A DNA stretch of 64,000 bases, taken from contig CAVPUY010000015.1 of the NCBI GenBank assembly GCA_963709075.1, positions 248,001 through 312,000 of the forward strand, in the 5' to 3' direction. Shown here in pieces: positions 27,499 through 36,082 of this stretch. The position numbers and the translations under genes were made by a program. Every line of letters starts with the position of its first letter. Position 1 is the stretch's first letter. This DNA comes from Palsa-506 sp963709075. Its GTDB lineage: Bacteria > Actinomycetota > Actinomycetes > Streptosporangiales > Streptosporangiaceae. The notes under the pieces were generated by a model. The model ran no database searches, was not told the origin of the DNA, and worked only from the letters and a program-made list of their open reading frames with translations.

Positions 27499-29862
27499 AT
27501 GAGCCTGAGACGCCGGTCCGTGCTCCTGAGGGTCGCCCTGCTCGTCTTAGTCCCGCTGGTCTTCCTGGTCGGCTTATCCAGCTACACGGTCGCCACGTCG
27601 GTGACCGGCGCCCTGACGCTGATCCGGTCCAAGGTGATGATGGACGACCTCAGGCAGCCGGTGGCGGGCCTGCAGCAGGCGCTCACTCACGAGCGTGCCC
27701 AGATGATCGTCTACTACGCCCGGCCGACGCCTGCCGCGCTGGCCGCGCTGAGACGCCAGCAGGCCGTCACCGACCGCGCCGTCGCGTCGGTGCTGGCGGC
27801 CACCGGCTCCGGTTCCGTCCGGCAGAGCGCCTCGGCGGGCGGGAAGAAGGCCATCGCCGCGCTCCGCGAGGTGCTTAGCGAGCCTTCCCGGCCTGCGGGC
27901 CAAGATCACGGACCTTTCGATCGGCGGCCAGCAGGCGTTCACCGCCTACAACGGCATGATCGGCGCCAGCTACCAGGTGATGGAGCAGGCGATACTCCAG
28001 GAGGGCAACTCCACCGCAGGTGCTTCCCGGGATCGCGGTCATCGAGCTGGCGATCTCCAACGAGTACCTGCAGCAGGAGAGCGCGCTGCTGGACGGCAAC
28101 TTCGCTGCCCGCGCATTCCCGGCCAGCGACCACCAGGCCTTCGTGCGGCTGGTCGGCGCGCACCGGCTGCTGTACGCGCAGAGCTACTCGTACCTCGATC
28201 CGGCGGACCGCAGCGACCTGAACCGCGACGTCAGGCCGCAAGACCGCGAGCACCCTGGCCGCGCTGGAGAACAGGCTCGTCGCGAGCGACTCCCCGGACG
28301 GCGCCCCGCCGGTGCGCCCGGCGACCTGGAACAGGACAGTCGCCACGCTGAGCGCGCAGATCCAGCGGGCGGTGGGCCAGGCCGAAGCGCGGCTGGCAGC
28401 GGGAGCCCGGTCGCAGGCCAGCGCCAAGCTCCACGGGCTCTACCTGGTCGGCGGCCTGAGCCTGGCGGCGGTCATCGCGTCCCTGGTGCTGTCGTTGTGG
28501 ATCGCCGTCAACCTGGCCAGGCAGCTGCGCGGCCTGCGGGACTCGGCACTGGAGATGGCGAATGTCCGGCTCCCCGACGTGGTGCGGCGGCTTCGCGCGG
28601 GCGAGGACGTGGACGTCGCCGCGCAGGTGCCGCCGCCGGACCCGAGCGCGAACGAGATCGGCCAGGTCAAGGCGGCATTCAACACCGCGCAGCGGACAGC
28701 AGTCGAGGCGGCCGTGGACGAGGCGAGAGTGCGCCGCGGCATCAATGACGTCTTCAGGAACCTGGCCAGGCGGAGCCAGTCACTGCTGGAACGGCAGATG
28801 GCGCTGCTCGACGCCCTGGAGCGGCGGGCGGCGGAGCCGGACGACCTCGAGGGCCTGTTCCGGATCGATCACCTCACCACCCGCATGCGGCGGCACGCCG
28901 AGAGCCTGATCGTCTTGGCCGGCGACTCGCCCAAGCGGGCATTCCGCGAACCGGTGCCGTTCGTGGACGTGCTGCGCGCGGCCGCAGCCGAGGTCGAGGA
29001 TTACACGCGGGTCAAGGTCATCTGCCGGACGCCGGCGGCGCTGGCGGGCCCCGCGGTGGCGGACGTGATCCACATGCTCGCCGAGTTCGTGGAGAATGCC
29101 ACGATCTTCTCCCCGTCCAACACCGAGGTCCGGATAACCGGCGACCTGGTGGCGAACGGTTTCGCGGTCGACATCGAGGATCGCGGGCTGGGCATGACCG
29201 ACGAGCAGATCACCGCGGCCAACGCCAGCCTGGCCGACCCGCCGCTGTTCGACCTGTCGGGCTCGGACCAGCTCGGCCTCTTCGTCGCGGCCCAGCTTGC
29301 CCGGCGGCACGGCATCCGGGTGACGCTCCGGCACTCCGGCTTACGGCGGCGTGACGGCCATCGTCTTGATCCCGCGAGACCTGGTGGTCCTCGCGGACGC
29401 CATCGGTGACGGCGCCGTTCCCGGCCGTGCGCCGGTGGCCGCCTGGCAACGGCAACGGCGGTCCGCCAGGCCGTGACGGCGCAACCGGTTGCCGAAGCGC
29501 CACCGGAGCCAGGCACCGCCGGACAGGCAGTGTTCGCCGTGGCCACGGCACCGGATGTGCCCGATCCGTATGTTCCTGATCCTGATGTTCCTGATCATGA
29601 TGTTCCTGGTCCTGTCGGCTCGCCACCGGGCCGGCCGAGAACGGCCTGCCGCAGCGGGTCAGGCAGACGAGCCTGGCACCGCAACTGCGGGAGACGACGG
29701 CCTCGCCCGCCGCCCGGCGGCGAAGCAGAAAGCTCCCGTTCGCCGGAGACGGCGCGCAGCGTGATGTCGGCCTTCCGGCAGGGCTGGCAGCGCGGCCTGT
29801 CCGATGCCGGCGTGGACCAGGACCATGGCACCGACCTGCGGCAGGACGGGGAGAGCCGATGA
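27499..29862 (+). CDS. cvnA: conservon sensor protein CvnA: NIT-domain histidine-kinase-like ATPase, frameshifted (reconstructed)
   Basis: The N-terminal TM segment is VALLVLVPLVFLVGLSSYTV. An extracytoplasmic nitrate/nitrite-sensing-type domain follows (LTHERAQMIVYYARPTPAAL; NGMIGASYQVMEQAILQEG; GIAVIELAISNEYLQQESAL), a second TM (LYLVGGLSLAAVIASLVLSL), a HAMP-like linker, and an ATPase domain with AEFVENATIFSPSNTEVRIT and VDIEDRGLGMTDEQI. The end MSAFRQGWQRGLSDAG is typical of the family. Frame changes near 27893, 28012, 28240 and 29340 each fit one extra base in a C or G run; one or two more lie between 29430 and 29760. The stop overlaps the CvnB start (ATGA). Confidence 0.85.
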
Positions 29863-30309
29863 ACATGAACTTCCCCGGGCAGCCGCCGCCGCGGACCACG
29901 AGCACCGACAGCCAGCTCGACCGGCTGCTTGACGACCTGGTAGCACGCGCGGCGCACGTCCAGAAGGCAGCCATCCTTTCCCGGGACGGCTTTGCCCTCG
30001 GCATCTCAGCGGCACTCAGCCGGGAGGACGCGGAGCACCTCTCGGCCCTGGCCGCCGGGCTGGCAGAGCCTGGCCAACGGCGGCGCGCTGCACTTCGGCG
30101 GGGGCAAGGTCCACCAGACCGTCATCGAGATGGAACGGGGTTTCCTGTTCGTGACGGCCGCCGGGGAGGGAAGCTGCCTCGCCGTGCTGGCCGCCCCGGA
30201 AGCGGACGTCGGCCTCCTTGCCTACGAGATGGCCCTGATCGTGAAGCGGCTGGGACGGCACACGGCGGTCAGCAGCAGGCCCGCGGCCGGCGCCGGCGAA
30301 GCGATGTGA
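29859..30309 (+). CDS. cvnB: conservon roadblock/LC7 protein CvnB, one frameshift
   Basis: This is a roadblock/LC7-type regulator of the conservon GTPase, about 150 residues. It begins LDRLLDDLVARAAHVQKAAI and continues, after one extra G near 30070 (ggctggcagagc for ggctgcagagc), as LQSLANGGALHFGGGKVHQT, FLFVTAAGEGSCLAVLAAPE and VGLLAYEMALIVKRLG. The start overlaps the CvnA stop and the TGA at 30307 overlaps the CvnC GTG start. CvnB-type proteins bind and modulate the CvnD GTPase at the membrane. Confidence 0.87.
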
Positions 30310-30689
30310 ACGGGCGATGGCTCCAGCTGATGATCGGCTGCCTGATCCCGGGACCCGGCCCAGTGGTGCGCCCCTACGCGCTCGTCCGCGGCCGGACGAG
30401 GGCGGGCGGGGAGGTGCTCGACGTCATCTCGATGGTTTACTCCCTGCGCACGTCCGTGTCCGATCCGGCCGAACTTGAACCGGAGCATCTGGCGGTACTC
30501 CGGCTGTGCCGCAGCGCCATGTCCGTGGCGGACCTGGCATCCACGCTTGACCTGCCGCTCGGCGTGATCCGCATCCTGCTCGCTGACCTCCGCGACCGCG
30601 GGCTGCTCAGGATTCACCGGCCCCGCCCGGAGCGGCTCACCGACGTCCGGCTTCTCAGGGAGGTGGCCGATGGCCTACGACGGCTTTGA
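30306..30689 (+). CDS. cvnC: conservon DUF742 protein CvnC
   Basis: The 127-residue DUF742 protein has the usual pattern: VVRPYALVRGRTRAGGEVLD, then PEHLAVLRLCRSAMSVADLA and a winged-helix region DLPLGVIRILLADLRDRGLL. GTG 30306 overlaps the CvnB stop, and its end overlaps the CvnD start by 20 bases, so translation is coupled. The biochemical role of DUF742 in conservons is not established. Confidence 0.88.
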   Translation: MNGRWLQLMIGCLIPGPGPVVRPYALVRGRTRAGGEVLDVISMVYSLRTSVSDPAELEPEHLAVLRLCRSAMSVADLASTLDLPLGVIRILLADLRDRGLLRIHRPRPERLTDVRLLREVADGLRRL

Positions 30690-31304
30690 TCTTCCCGGCC
30701 CGGCTGACCGCGATTGCGCCCGCGCCGATTGCCGTCAAGATCCTGGTCGCAGGCGGATTCGGCGTAGGCAAGACGACGCTGGTGGGCGCGCTCACGGAGA
30801 TCAAGCCCGCTGCGGACCGAGGAGGATCTCAGCGGTCCGGGGACGGGCATCGACATGACCAGCGGCGTGGAGGGCAAGCGGACCACCACCGTCGCCATGG
30901 ACTTCGGGCGGATCACCATACATTCCGGACTCGTGATCTACCTCTTCGGCATGCCCGGGCAGGAACGCTTCTGGTTCATGTGGGACGACCTGTCGCACGG
31001 TGCCCTCGGGGCCGTCGTCCTGGCCGACACCAGGCGGCTGGCCGACTGCTTTCCGCCCATCGACTACTTCGAGCACCGCAACACGCCGTTCATCGTCGCG
31101 CTCAACTGCTTCGACCGGGCGCGCCGGCACGAGGTGGGCGAGATCCGGCGGGCACTCGACGTCGACGCGCATGTGCCGATCGTCACGTGCGACGCGCGAG
31201 AACGGGTGTCGTGCCGGGACACCCTGGCCACCCTGGTTGACCACGCGATCGCCCTGCTGGGTTTCGACTTGCAGACGGCAAGCTCGTCAAGCTCACCGGC
31301 CTGA
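30670..31304 (+). CDS. cvnD: conservon small Ras-like GTPase CvnD, two frameshifts
   Basis: The P-loop is ILVAGGFGVGKTTLVGAL, the switch region KRTTTVAMDFGRITI, the G3-like motif YLFGMPGQERFWFMWDD and the G4-like motif FIVALNCFDRA. The ATG at 30670 is in another frame; one extra T near 30684 (ctttgatc) and one extra C near 30795 (aagcccgctg) reconcile the parts. At ~210 residues it matches MglA-like actinobacterial GTPases. It is the output switch of the conservon. Confidence 0.88.
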
Positions 31305-31367
31305 CTGACTGACGGTCAGGACCGCGGCTGCGAGACTGGAGCCGGGCAGAAACCCGGGAGGCTAGCT

Positions 31368-32222
31368 ATGAGCGGTCCGGTCAGCGCGGCGGCAGCGGGC
31401 ACCATCGAGATCGGCGGCGACCTGGTGGTGCGGCGGATGGGCTTCGGCGCAATGCGGATCACCGGCGCTGGCATCTGGGCCGAACCGCCGGACGCGGACC
31501 AGGCCAGGGCGACGCTGCGGCGGGCGGTGGAACTCGGCGTCAACTTCATCGACACGGCCGACTCCTACGGCCCGCAGGTCAGCGAGCGGCTGATCGCCGA
31601 GGCCCTGCATCCCTATCCCGCCGACCTGGTCATCGCCACCAAGGGCGGCCTGGTACGGCCGGGCCCAGGCCGCTGGGACGCCGACGGCAGGCCCGGGCAC
31701 CTGCGCGAAGCCTGCGAGGGCAGCCTGCGGCGGCTGCGGCTTGACCAGATCCCGCTGTACCAGCTGCACCGGCCGGATCCTCGCGTGCCGCTGGCCGAGT
31801 CGCTTGGCGCCCTCGTGCAGCTCAAGGACGAGGGCAAGATCCGGCACATCGGGGTCTCGAACGTGTCCGTGGCACAGCTGCGGGCAGCGCAGCGGATCAC
31901 CCCCGTCGTTTCCGTGCAGAACCGGTACAACGCGGCCGACCGCCAGGCGGAGTCGATGGTGGATACGTGCGAGCTTGAGCAGCTCGCGTTCCTGCCCTGG
32001 GCCCCGATCCAGCAGGCTGACAGTAACCCGGCAGTGACCGGGGCGGCGGAGGCGCACGGCGCCAGCCCGCGGCAGATCGTGCTGGCCTGGCTGCTGGCCA
32101 GATCCCCGCAGATGCTGCCGATCCCCGGCACCGGATCGCCCGAGCACGTCGCGACCAACGTCGGGGCCGCGTCCATCGAGCTAAGCCCCGAGGAGGTCGC
32201 GGCGATCACGCACGGCGCATGA
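31368..32222 (+). CDS. aldo/keto reductase
   Basis: A TIM-barrel NADPH oxidoreductase of 284 residues. The catalytic tetrad is seen: Asp and Tyr in NFIDTADSYGPQVSERL, Lys in VIATKGGLVRPG and His in YQLHRPDPRV. The cofactor loop appears near LPIPGTGSPEHVATNVGA. GGGAGG lies upstream of the ATG. The substrate is unknown and the gene has no obvious partner. Confidence 0.92.
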   Translation: MSGPVSAAAAGTIEIGGDLVVRRMGFGAMRITGAGIWAEPPDADQARATLRRAVELGVNFIDTADSYGPQVSERLIAEALHPYPADLVIATKGGLVRPGPGRWDADGRPGHLREACEGSLRRLRLDQIPLYQLHRPDPRVPLAESLGALVQLKDEGKIRHIGVSNVSVAQLRAAQRITPVVSVQNRYNAADRQAESMVDTCELEQLAFLPWAPIQQADSNPAVTGAAEAHGASPRQIVLAWLLARSPQMLPIPGTGSPEHVATNVGAASIELSPEEVAAITHGA

Positions 32223-32372
32223 TATGTCGCGGCACGCGAGTCGTGTGCACCGTGACCGGCCTGCGCGCGTCAACATTATGCCGCCTCGGACGGATGGCCC
32301 TGATGCGAGGACGCGCACGAGCACCGCACGTCACAGCCGGCGCCGCCCGCGGCCGCGGGAAGGAGGCACGCA

Positions 32373-32591
32373 ATGGCCAGTGACTTGCCCGGGGAAGAAT
32401 TCGACTACCGCCAGCCGTTCGAAGTTGACCTTGGCCGCGCGGCTGTCATCGCCGAAGGGCTGCGCGAGTCCGGGTACCCGGACTGCACGGCCGAGACCGT
32501 GACCGCGGAGCTGGCCAGGCCCGGGGACGAGCGCGGAATCATCGGGCGCTTCGCCGCCGACGCGCTGGCGCAGTACGGGTGGCGGCCATGA
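32373..32591 (+). CDS. small hypothetical protein
   Basis: The 72-residue protein (FDYRQPFEVDLGRAAVIAEG, then RGIIGRFAADALAQYGWRP) is soluble and mixed in charge. AAGGAGG lies directly upstream, and its TGA overlaps the next ATG, which supports a real two-gene unit. The family is unknown. Confidence 0.6.
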   Translation: MASDLPGEEFDYRQPFEVDLGRAAVIAEGLRESGYPDCTAETVTAELARPGDERGIIGRFAADALAQYGWRP

Positions 32592-33116
32592 GCCCGGCGC
32601 TGGCCACCGACGGCACCGACGGCTTCGTGGCGCTCCTCGTGTTGCTGTTAGCGGCGATGCTCATCGCGGTGATCCGCGCGCCGGGGTGGGACGCCAGGCC
32701 GCCTGAGGAGGCCGACGATGCCACCCAGCCGCTGACCGCCGTGCCGCCGCCCTCCCGGCCGGTGCCCGCGCACTCCCGGCCGGTGCCCGCGCACTCCCGG
32801 CCGGTGCCTGCGCCCTCCCGGCCCGTGCCGGTGCCTTTCCGGCCGGCCGACGCGGACGCCCGGGCCGCCGCGGTGATCGCCCGGGCCGCAGCGATGCTGC
32901 CAGCCAGGCGCCGCGCCCAGCCCGGCTGGCGGCACGATCCTGCCCGCTGGCGCCGCGGGGGGGCCCGCCGGCGCCGCGGGGCAGCCCGCCGGCGCCGCGG
33001 GGCAGCCCGCCCGCGCGCGGTATCCGGCCAGGCATGTCGCTGGCACGCTACCGCGGCCGCCGGTCTCCGGCGGCCCGCCCTGGGGACCGGCGCCCAGGCC
33101 TCCCGGCGCCCGGTGA
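32588..33116 (+). CDS. TM-anchored Pro/Ala-rich repeat protein (one likely frameshift)
   Basis: ATG 32588 overlaps the stop of the preceding gene. A single TM segment (FVALLVLLLAAMLIAVIR, residues ~12-30) is followed by an acidic linker and four 7-residue repeats of type SRPVPAH. Beyond about 32900 the starting frame becomes Arg-rich (to 33136), whereas the adjacent frame gives LPAGAAGGPAGAAGQPAGAA and ends PRPPGAR at 33116. I therefore suspect one base gained. It is probably a small membrane-tethered proline-rich protein of unknown role. Confidence 0.5.
32752..32835 (+). repeat. four tandem 21-bp repeats
   Basis: Units start at 32752, 32773, 32794 and 32815; the first two are identical and begin CTCCCGGCCGGTGCCCGCGC. 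Each encodes a heptapeptide like SRPVPAH in the membrane-anchored protein. Confidence 0.9.
32949..33011 (+). repeat. three tandem 21-bp repeats
   Basis: Units start at 32949, 32970 and 32991 with core GGCGCCGCGGGGCAGCCCGC; the first differs by GGG for GCA. In the favoured frame they encode GAAGQPA-type heptads. The run of seven Gs inside unit one is a likely indel site. Confidence 0.85.
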
Positions 33117-33233
33117 GGCACCAGGGCGTCCGGTAACGCAGCCGCGCTGACGGGTTATCCGGCGGCTGGGGGCAGGTGATTCTGCCGCCTGGCTAGCTCG
33201 CCAGCGCGGCGAGCAGCTGCGCGCGAGTGGGCT

Positions 33234-33383
33234 GAGGCTCATGCCACCGACATCATCTGGAATCTCGCCAGCGCCCGCACCCACCACGCCCTCATCGGCG
33301 AACGGCGGTGGGCAGCCGGCGAATACGAGCGCTGGCTCGGGCAGGCGCTGGCCTGTGCCCTGCTGACGGAACCGTCAGCGTAA
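33234..33383 (+). pseudogene. C-terminal remnant of a TetR-family regulator
   Basis: The frame reads HATDIIWNLASARTHHALIG then WAAGEYERWLGQALACALL and stops at TAA. This matches the end of the ligand-binding domain of TetR regulators (D-x2-W-x-L-x-S and YExWL patterns). No helix-turn-helix or start is present in the preceding ~120 bases, so only the last 50 codons survive. Confidence 0.55.
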
Positions 33384-33437
33384 GGCCAGCGGCTGCGCGC
33401 TCTGGTGAGCCGCCTTGCGGCGCGAGGCGGCGGCCGG

Positions 33438-34616
33438 TCAGACCAGCCGGCCTGGCGCGGAAGGGTTGAAGCGGTCGGGCCGGTAGGGCGCGAGCTCGGC
33501 GGCCGCCGCGCCGCCGGTGAGCTCGGCGGTGATGAGCTGTGCCAGGTGCGCGCCGAGGGTCACGCCGCTATGCGTCACCGCCACGTACAGGCCGCTTGAG
33601 CCGGGCAGCCATCCCACGATGGGCTGGCCGTCGGCGGGCATGGGCCGCACGCACACCCGGTAGCCGGCCACAGCGGCGTCCTGCAGCCCGCGGGTCACGC
33701 GGCGGGCCCGGCGCAGCAGTTCGCTGGCCAGGTTCCGCAATTCGGTGTCCGGAGTATGCAGGTCCACTGCCGCGTCGGGCGCTTCCAGCTGCACCAGGCC
33801 GCCAGGATGGGGCCGCAGGTACACCTCGGGCGCATGCACCACCCGCGCCGGGCCCGGCGGCGTCACCGGCCCTGCTCGCACCACTAGCCCCGGCGCTGCC
33901 GCACCCGGTGCCGCCCACGGGACAAGCGGCACCGGGCATGCCGGGCCGGCCAGCGCGGCCAGCCCGGGAACCCAGCGCCCGGCGCAGCACACCACTGCAT
34001 CCGCGGGTATCACCTGGCCGGCGGCGGTCCGCACCGCCCGCACCGCGCCGCCGGCCGGGTCGAAGCCGGCCACCCGTCCCTGCTCGCCGGTCAGCACCGT
34101 GGCCCCGTGCCGGGCCGCCCGCCGCACCAGCTGCCGGACCAGCTGCTCGGTGAGCAGATAGCCCTCGTCAGGAAACCACGCGACGGCAAGCGCCGGCCCG
34201 GGCAGCCGCAGCGACGGCTCAAGCCCGGCCGCCTCCGCGGCGTCAATCAGGCGGGCCGGATATGCCCACGCGGCGAGCCGGGCCACCCGCGCGGCGAGCT
34301 GCGCGCGCCCGGCAGCACTCGCCGCCCACTCGATGTTCCCCGCAGGCCGGTACCACGCCGCGCCGCCAAGGCTCGCCGAAAGCCCGGCCCAGGCCCGCAT
34401 CCCGGCGTGATTGAGATCGTGGTAGGCACGAGGCCCCTTGTCGTTGGAGTTCAGCCAGGCGAAGCTCGACCGGGTAGCGGCCTGGCCGGGCTGGGCCTGC
34501 TCCAGCAGCGTCACCGCGATGCCCGTCTCGGCCAGCCGGGCCGCCACGCACGCGCCGAGCACCCCCGCGCCGATCACCGCGCACGTGCGCAGCCGCGGCA
34601 CATTCTCACCAGGCAT
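33438..34616 (-). CDS. FAD-dependent oxidoreductase (D-amino-acid oxidase family)
   Basis: The 392-residue protein has the FAD Rossmann motif VIGAGVLGACVAARLAE (residues ~14-30) with the acidic end VTLLEQ. The DAO fold continues with VLTGEQGRVAGFDPAGG, VVCCAGRWVPGLAALAG and the C-terminal FAD loop IVGWLPGSSGLYVAVTHSGV. Members oxidise amines, amino acids or glycine. The substrate is unknown and no partner is nearby. Confidence 0.88.
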   Translation of the reverse strand: MPGENVPRLRTCAVIGAGVLGACVAARLAETGIAVTLLEQAQPGQAATRSSFAWLNSNDKGPRAYHDLNHAGMRAWAGLSASLGGAAWYRPAGNIEWAASAAGRAQLAARVARLAAWAYPARLIDAAEAAGLEPSLRLPGPALAVAWFPDEGYLLTEQLVRQLVRRAARHGATVLTGEQGRVAGFDPAGGAVRAVRTAAGQVIPADAVVCCAGRWVPGLAALAGPACPVPLVPWAAPGAAAPGLVVRAGPVTPPGPARVVHAPEVYLRPHPGGLVQLEAPDAAVDLHTPDTELRNLASELLRRARRVTRGLQDAAVAGYRVCVRPMPADGQPIVGWLPGSSGLYVAVTHSGVTLGAHLAQLITAELTGGAAAAELAPYRPDRFNPSAPGRLV

Positions 34617-34732
34617 CCCATCGCCCCTTCAGAGCAGGCAGCAACCGGCCAGCCCGGCCGCCCCGGCGGCGGCACGGCACGGATGGCGCGGCGGACCACC
34701 CGATGCTCAGTTGAACCCGGCCTCGCAGGTCG

Positions 34733-35221
34733 TCAGGCGGGCGAGGTCTCGCACGCCCGCTCCATGGCCACGTAGACCCCGTCCTCGTCCTGCGCGACGA
34801 ACCCGGCACGCTCCCAGAACCGCCGCGCGTCGTTGCCCGCCAGAACGCGGCATCTGACCGGGAGCCGGCCGGCCTCGGCCTGATCGAGCAGGCGCCGGAC
34901 CAGCCAGCCACCGACACCTGCGCCGCGGAACTCCGGGAGGAGGGCGATGTCGACGATGCGGATCTCGTCGTCGGAGCGGTTGACGATCAGGCGGCCGGCC
35001 CGCTCGCCGCCCACGCAGATGACCGAATGACGGGCATCAGGGAAAGACCCGCGGTAGTGGCGCGCCTGGGCGTCGAACTGCATGCGGATGAAGGCATCCT
35101 GCTGCGCCGCAGACCAGCCAAGCCCGGTTAGCTCCGGCCGCCGCGTCGACGCGTAAAGGGCCAGCAGAAAGTCACCGTCCTCAGGGAGGCGCTCGGGGCG
35201 AGCGCTGATTTCGCCGCGCAC
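34733..35221 (-). CDS. GNAT family N-acetyltransferase
   Basis: The 162-residue protein has the GNAT core: strand IRIVDIALLPEFRGAGVGGW with the acetyl-CoA pyrophosphate loop RGAGVGG, and the C-terminal NDARRFWERAGFVAQDE. The substrate is unknown. Confidence 0.9.
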   Translation of the reverse strand: MRGEISARPERLPEDGDFLLALYASTRRPELTGLGWSAAQQDAFIRMQFDAQARHYRGSFPDARHSVICVGGERAGRLIVNRSDDEIRIVDIALLPEFRGAGVGGWLVRRLLDQAEAGRLPVRCRVLAGNDARRFWERAGFVAQDEDGVYVAMERACETSPA

Positions 35222-35374
35222 GATGCCAGAGATTTTAGTGGCGTAGCGTATCTACCGACAGGCGACGACGGCAGCTGGGCGACCTCAGCCGGCTCGGCGT
35301 CGACGATCCAGGCCTTCGGGTCCGGCGGGGCCCGATTAGTTCTCCGTGACCAAGCAATCCGCAAGGAGACGACG

Positions 35375-35893
35375 GTGTCTGAGCCATTTCTCGGCGAGAT
35401 CAGGATGTTCGGTTTCAACTTCCCGCCGCAAGGCTGGGCTGCCTGCGACGGCCAGATCTTGCCGATCAGCCAGAACGCCGCGCTCTTCAGCCTGCTCGGC
35501 ACGACCTACGGGGGCAATGGGACGACCACATTCGCCCTGCCTGACCTGCAGTCACGCGTGCCGATCCAGCAAGGCCAGGGCACCGGGCTGGCTGCCTACA
35601 GCGCAGGCCAGGCGGGCGGCGCCGAGAGCGTGACGCTCCTGCCCGCTCAGATGCCGGCGCACAACCACCCCGTGCACGCCAGTAACGGCCCGGCCGAGGC
35701 ACGCAGGCCGGACGGCCGGGTGCCGGCCCGGGCCAGCACCGACAGCTACGTGGCTGAGCCGGACGACAGCACCATCATGAACGCGAAGATGCTCGGCAAT
35801 GCCGGAGGCAACGATCCGCACGCTAATATCCAGCCCTACCTCGTCCTGAACTTCTGCATCGCCCTGCAAGGGATCTTCCCGGCACGGAGCTGA
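35375..35893 (+). CDS. phage-tail-collar-domain protein (MdpB/microcystin-dependent-protein type)
   Basis: This 172-residue protein has the collar motif EPFLGEIRMFGFNFPPQGWA then CDGQILPISQNAALFSLLGT and TYGGNGTTTFALPDLQSRVP, with the end HANIQPYLVLNFCIALQG. The family occurs in phage tail fibres and in bacterial stand-alone proteins of unclear role. GTG 35375 follows AAGGAG at 35363. No other phage gene is near, so this is not a prophage piece by context. Confidence 0.9.
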   Translation: MSEPFLGEIRMFGFNFPPQGWAACDGQILPISQNAALFSLLGTTYGGNGTTTFALPDLQSRVPIQQGQGTGLAAYSAGQAGGAESVTLLPAQMPAHNHPVHASNGPAEARRPDGRVPARASTDSYVAEPDDSTIMNAKMLGNAGGNDPHANIQPYLVLNFCIALQGIFPARS

Positions 35894-36082
35894 CGGGAAT
35901 CCCCTGGCTGGCCACGCTGCCGCGGGCGCCATTGAGCACCGCCGACCCGGCCTCGACTGACCCAGCCTGCACACTGTTATGTGGTCTGCAGATGAGTAAT
36001 GCTGTGGCTGACAACCGGACGTGCCGACAAGGGCGCCTCGACATCCCGTAAGGTCGCGGGCGTCGTGCGGGAAGGGACCAGC

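Noticed and set aside
35375..35893. Prophage remnant
   Set aside because: Only one collar-domain gene is present; no integrase, capsid, terminase or attachment repeat is visible around it.
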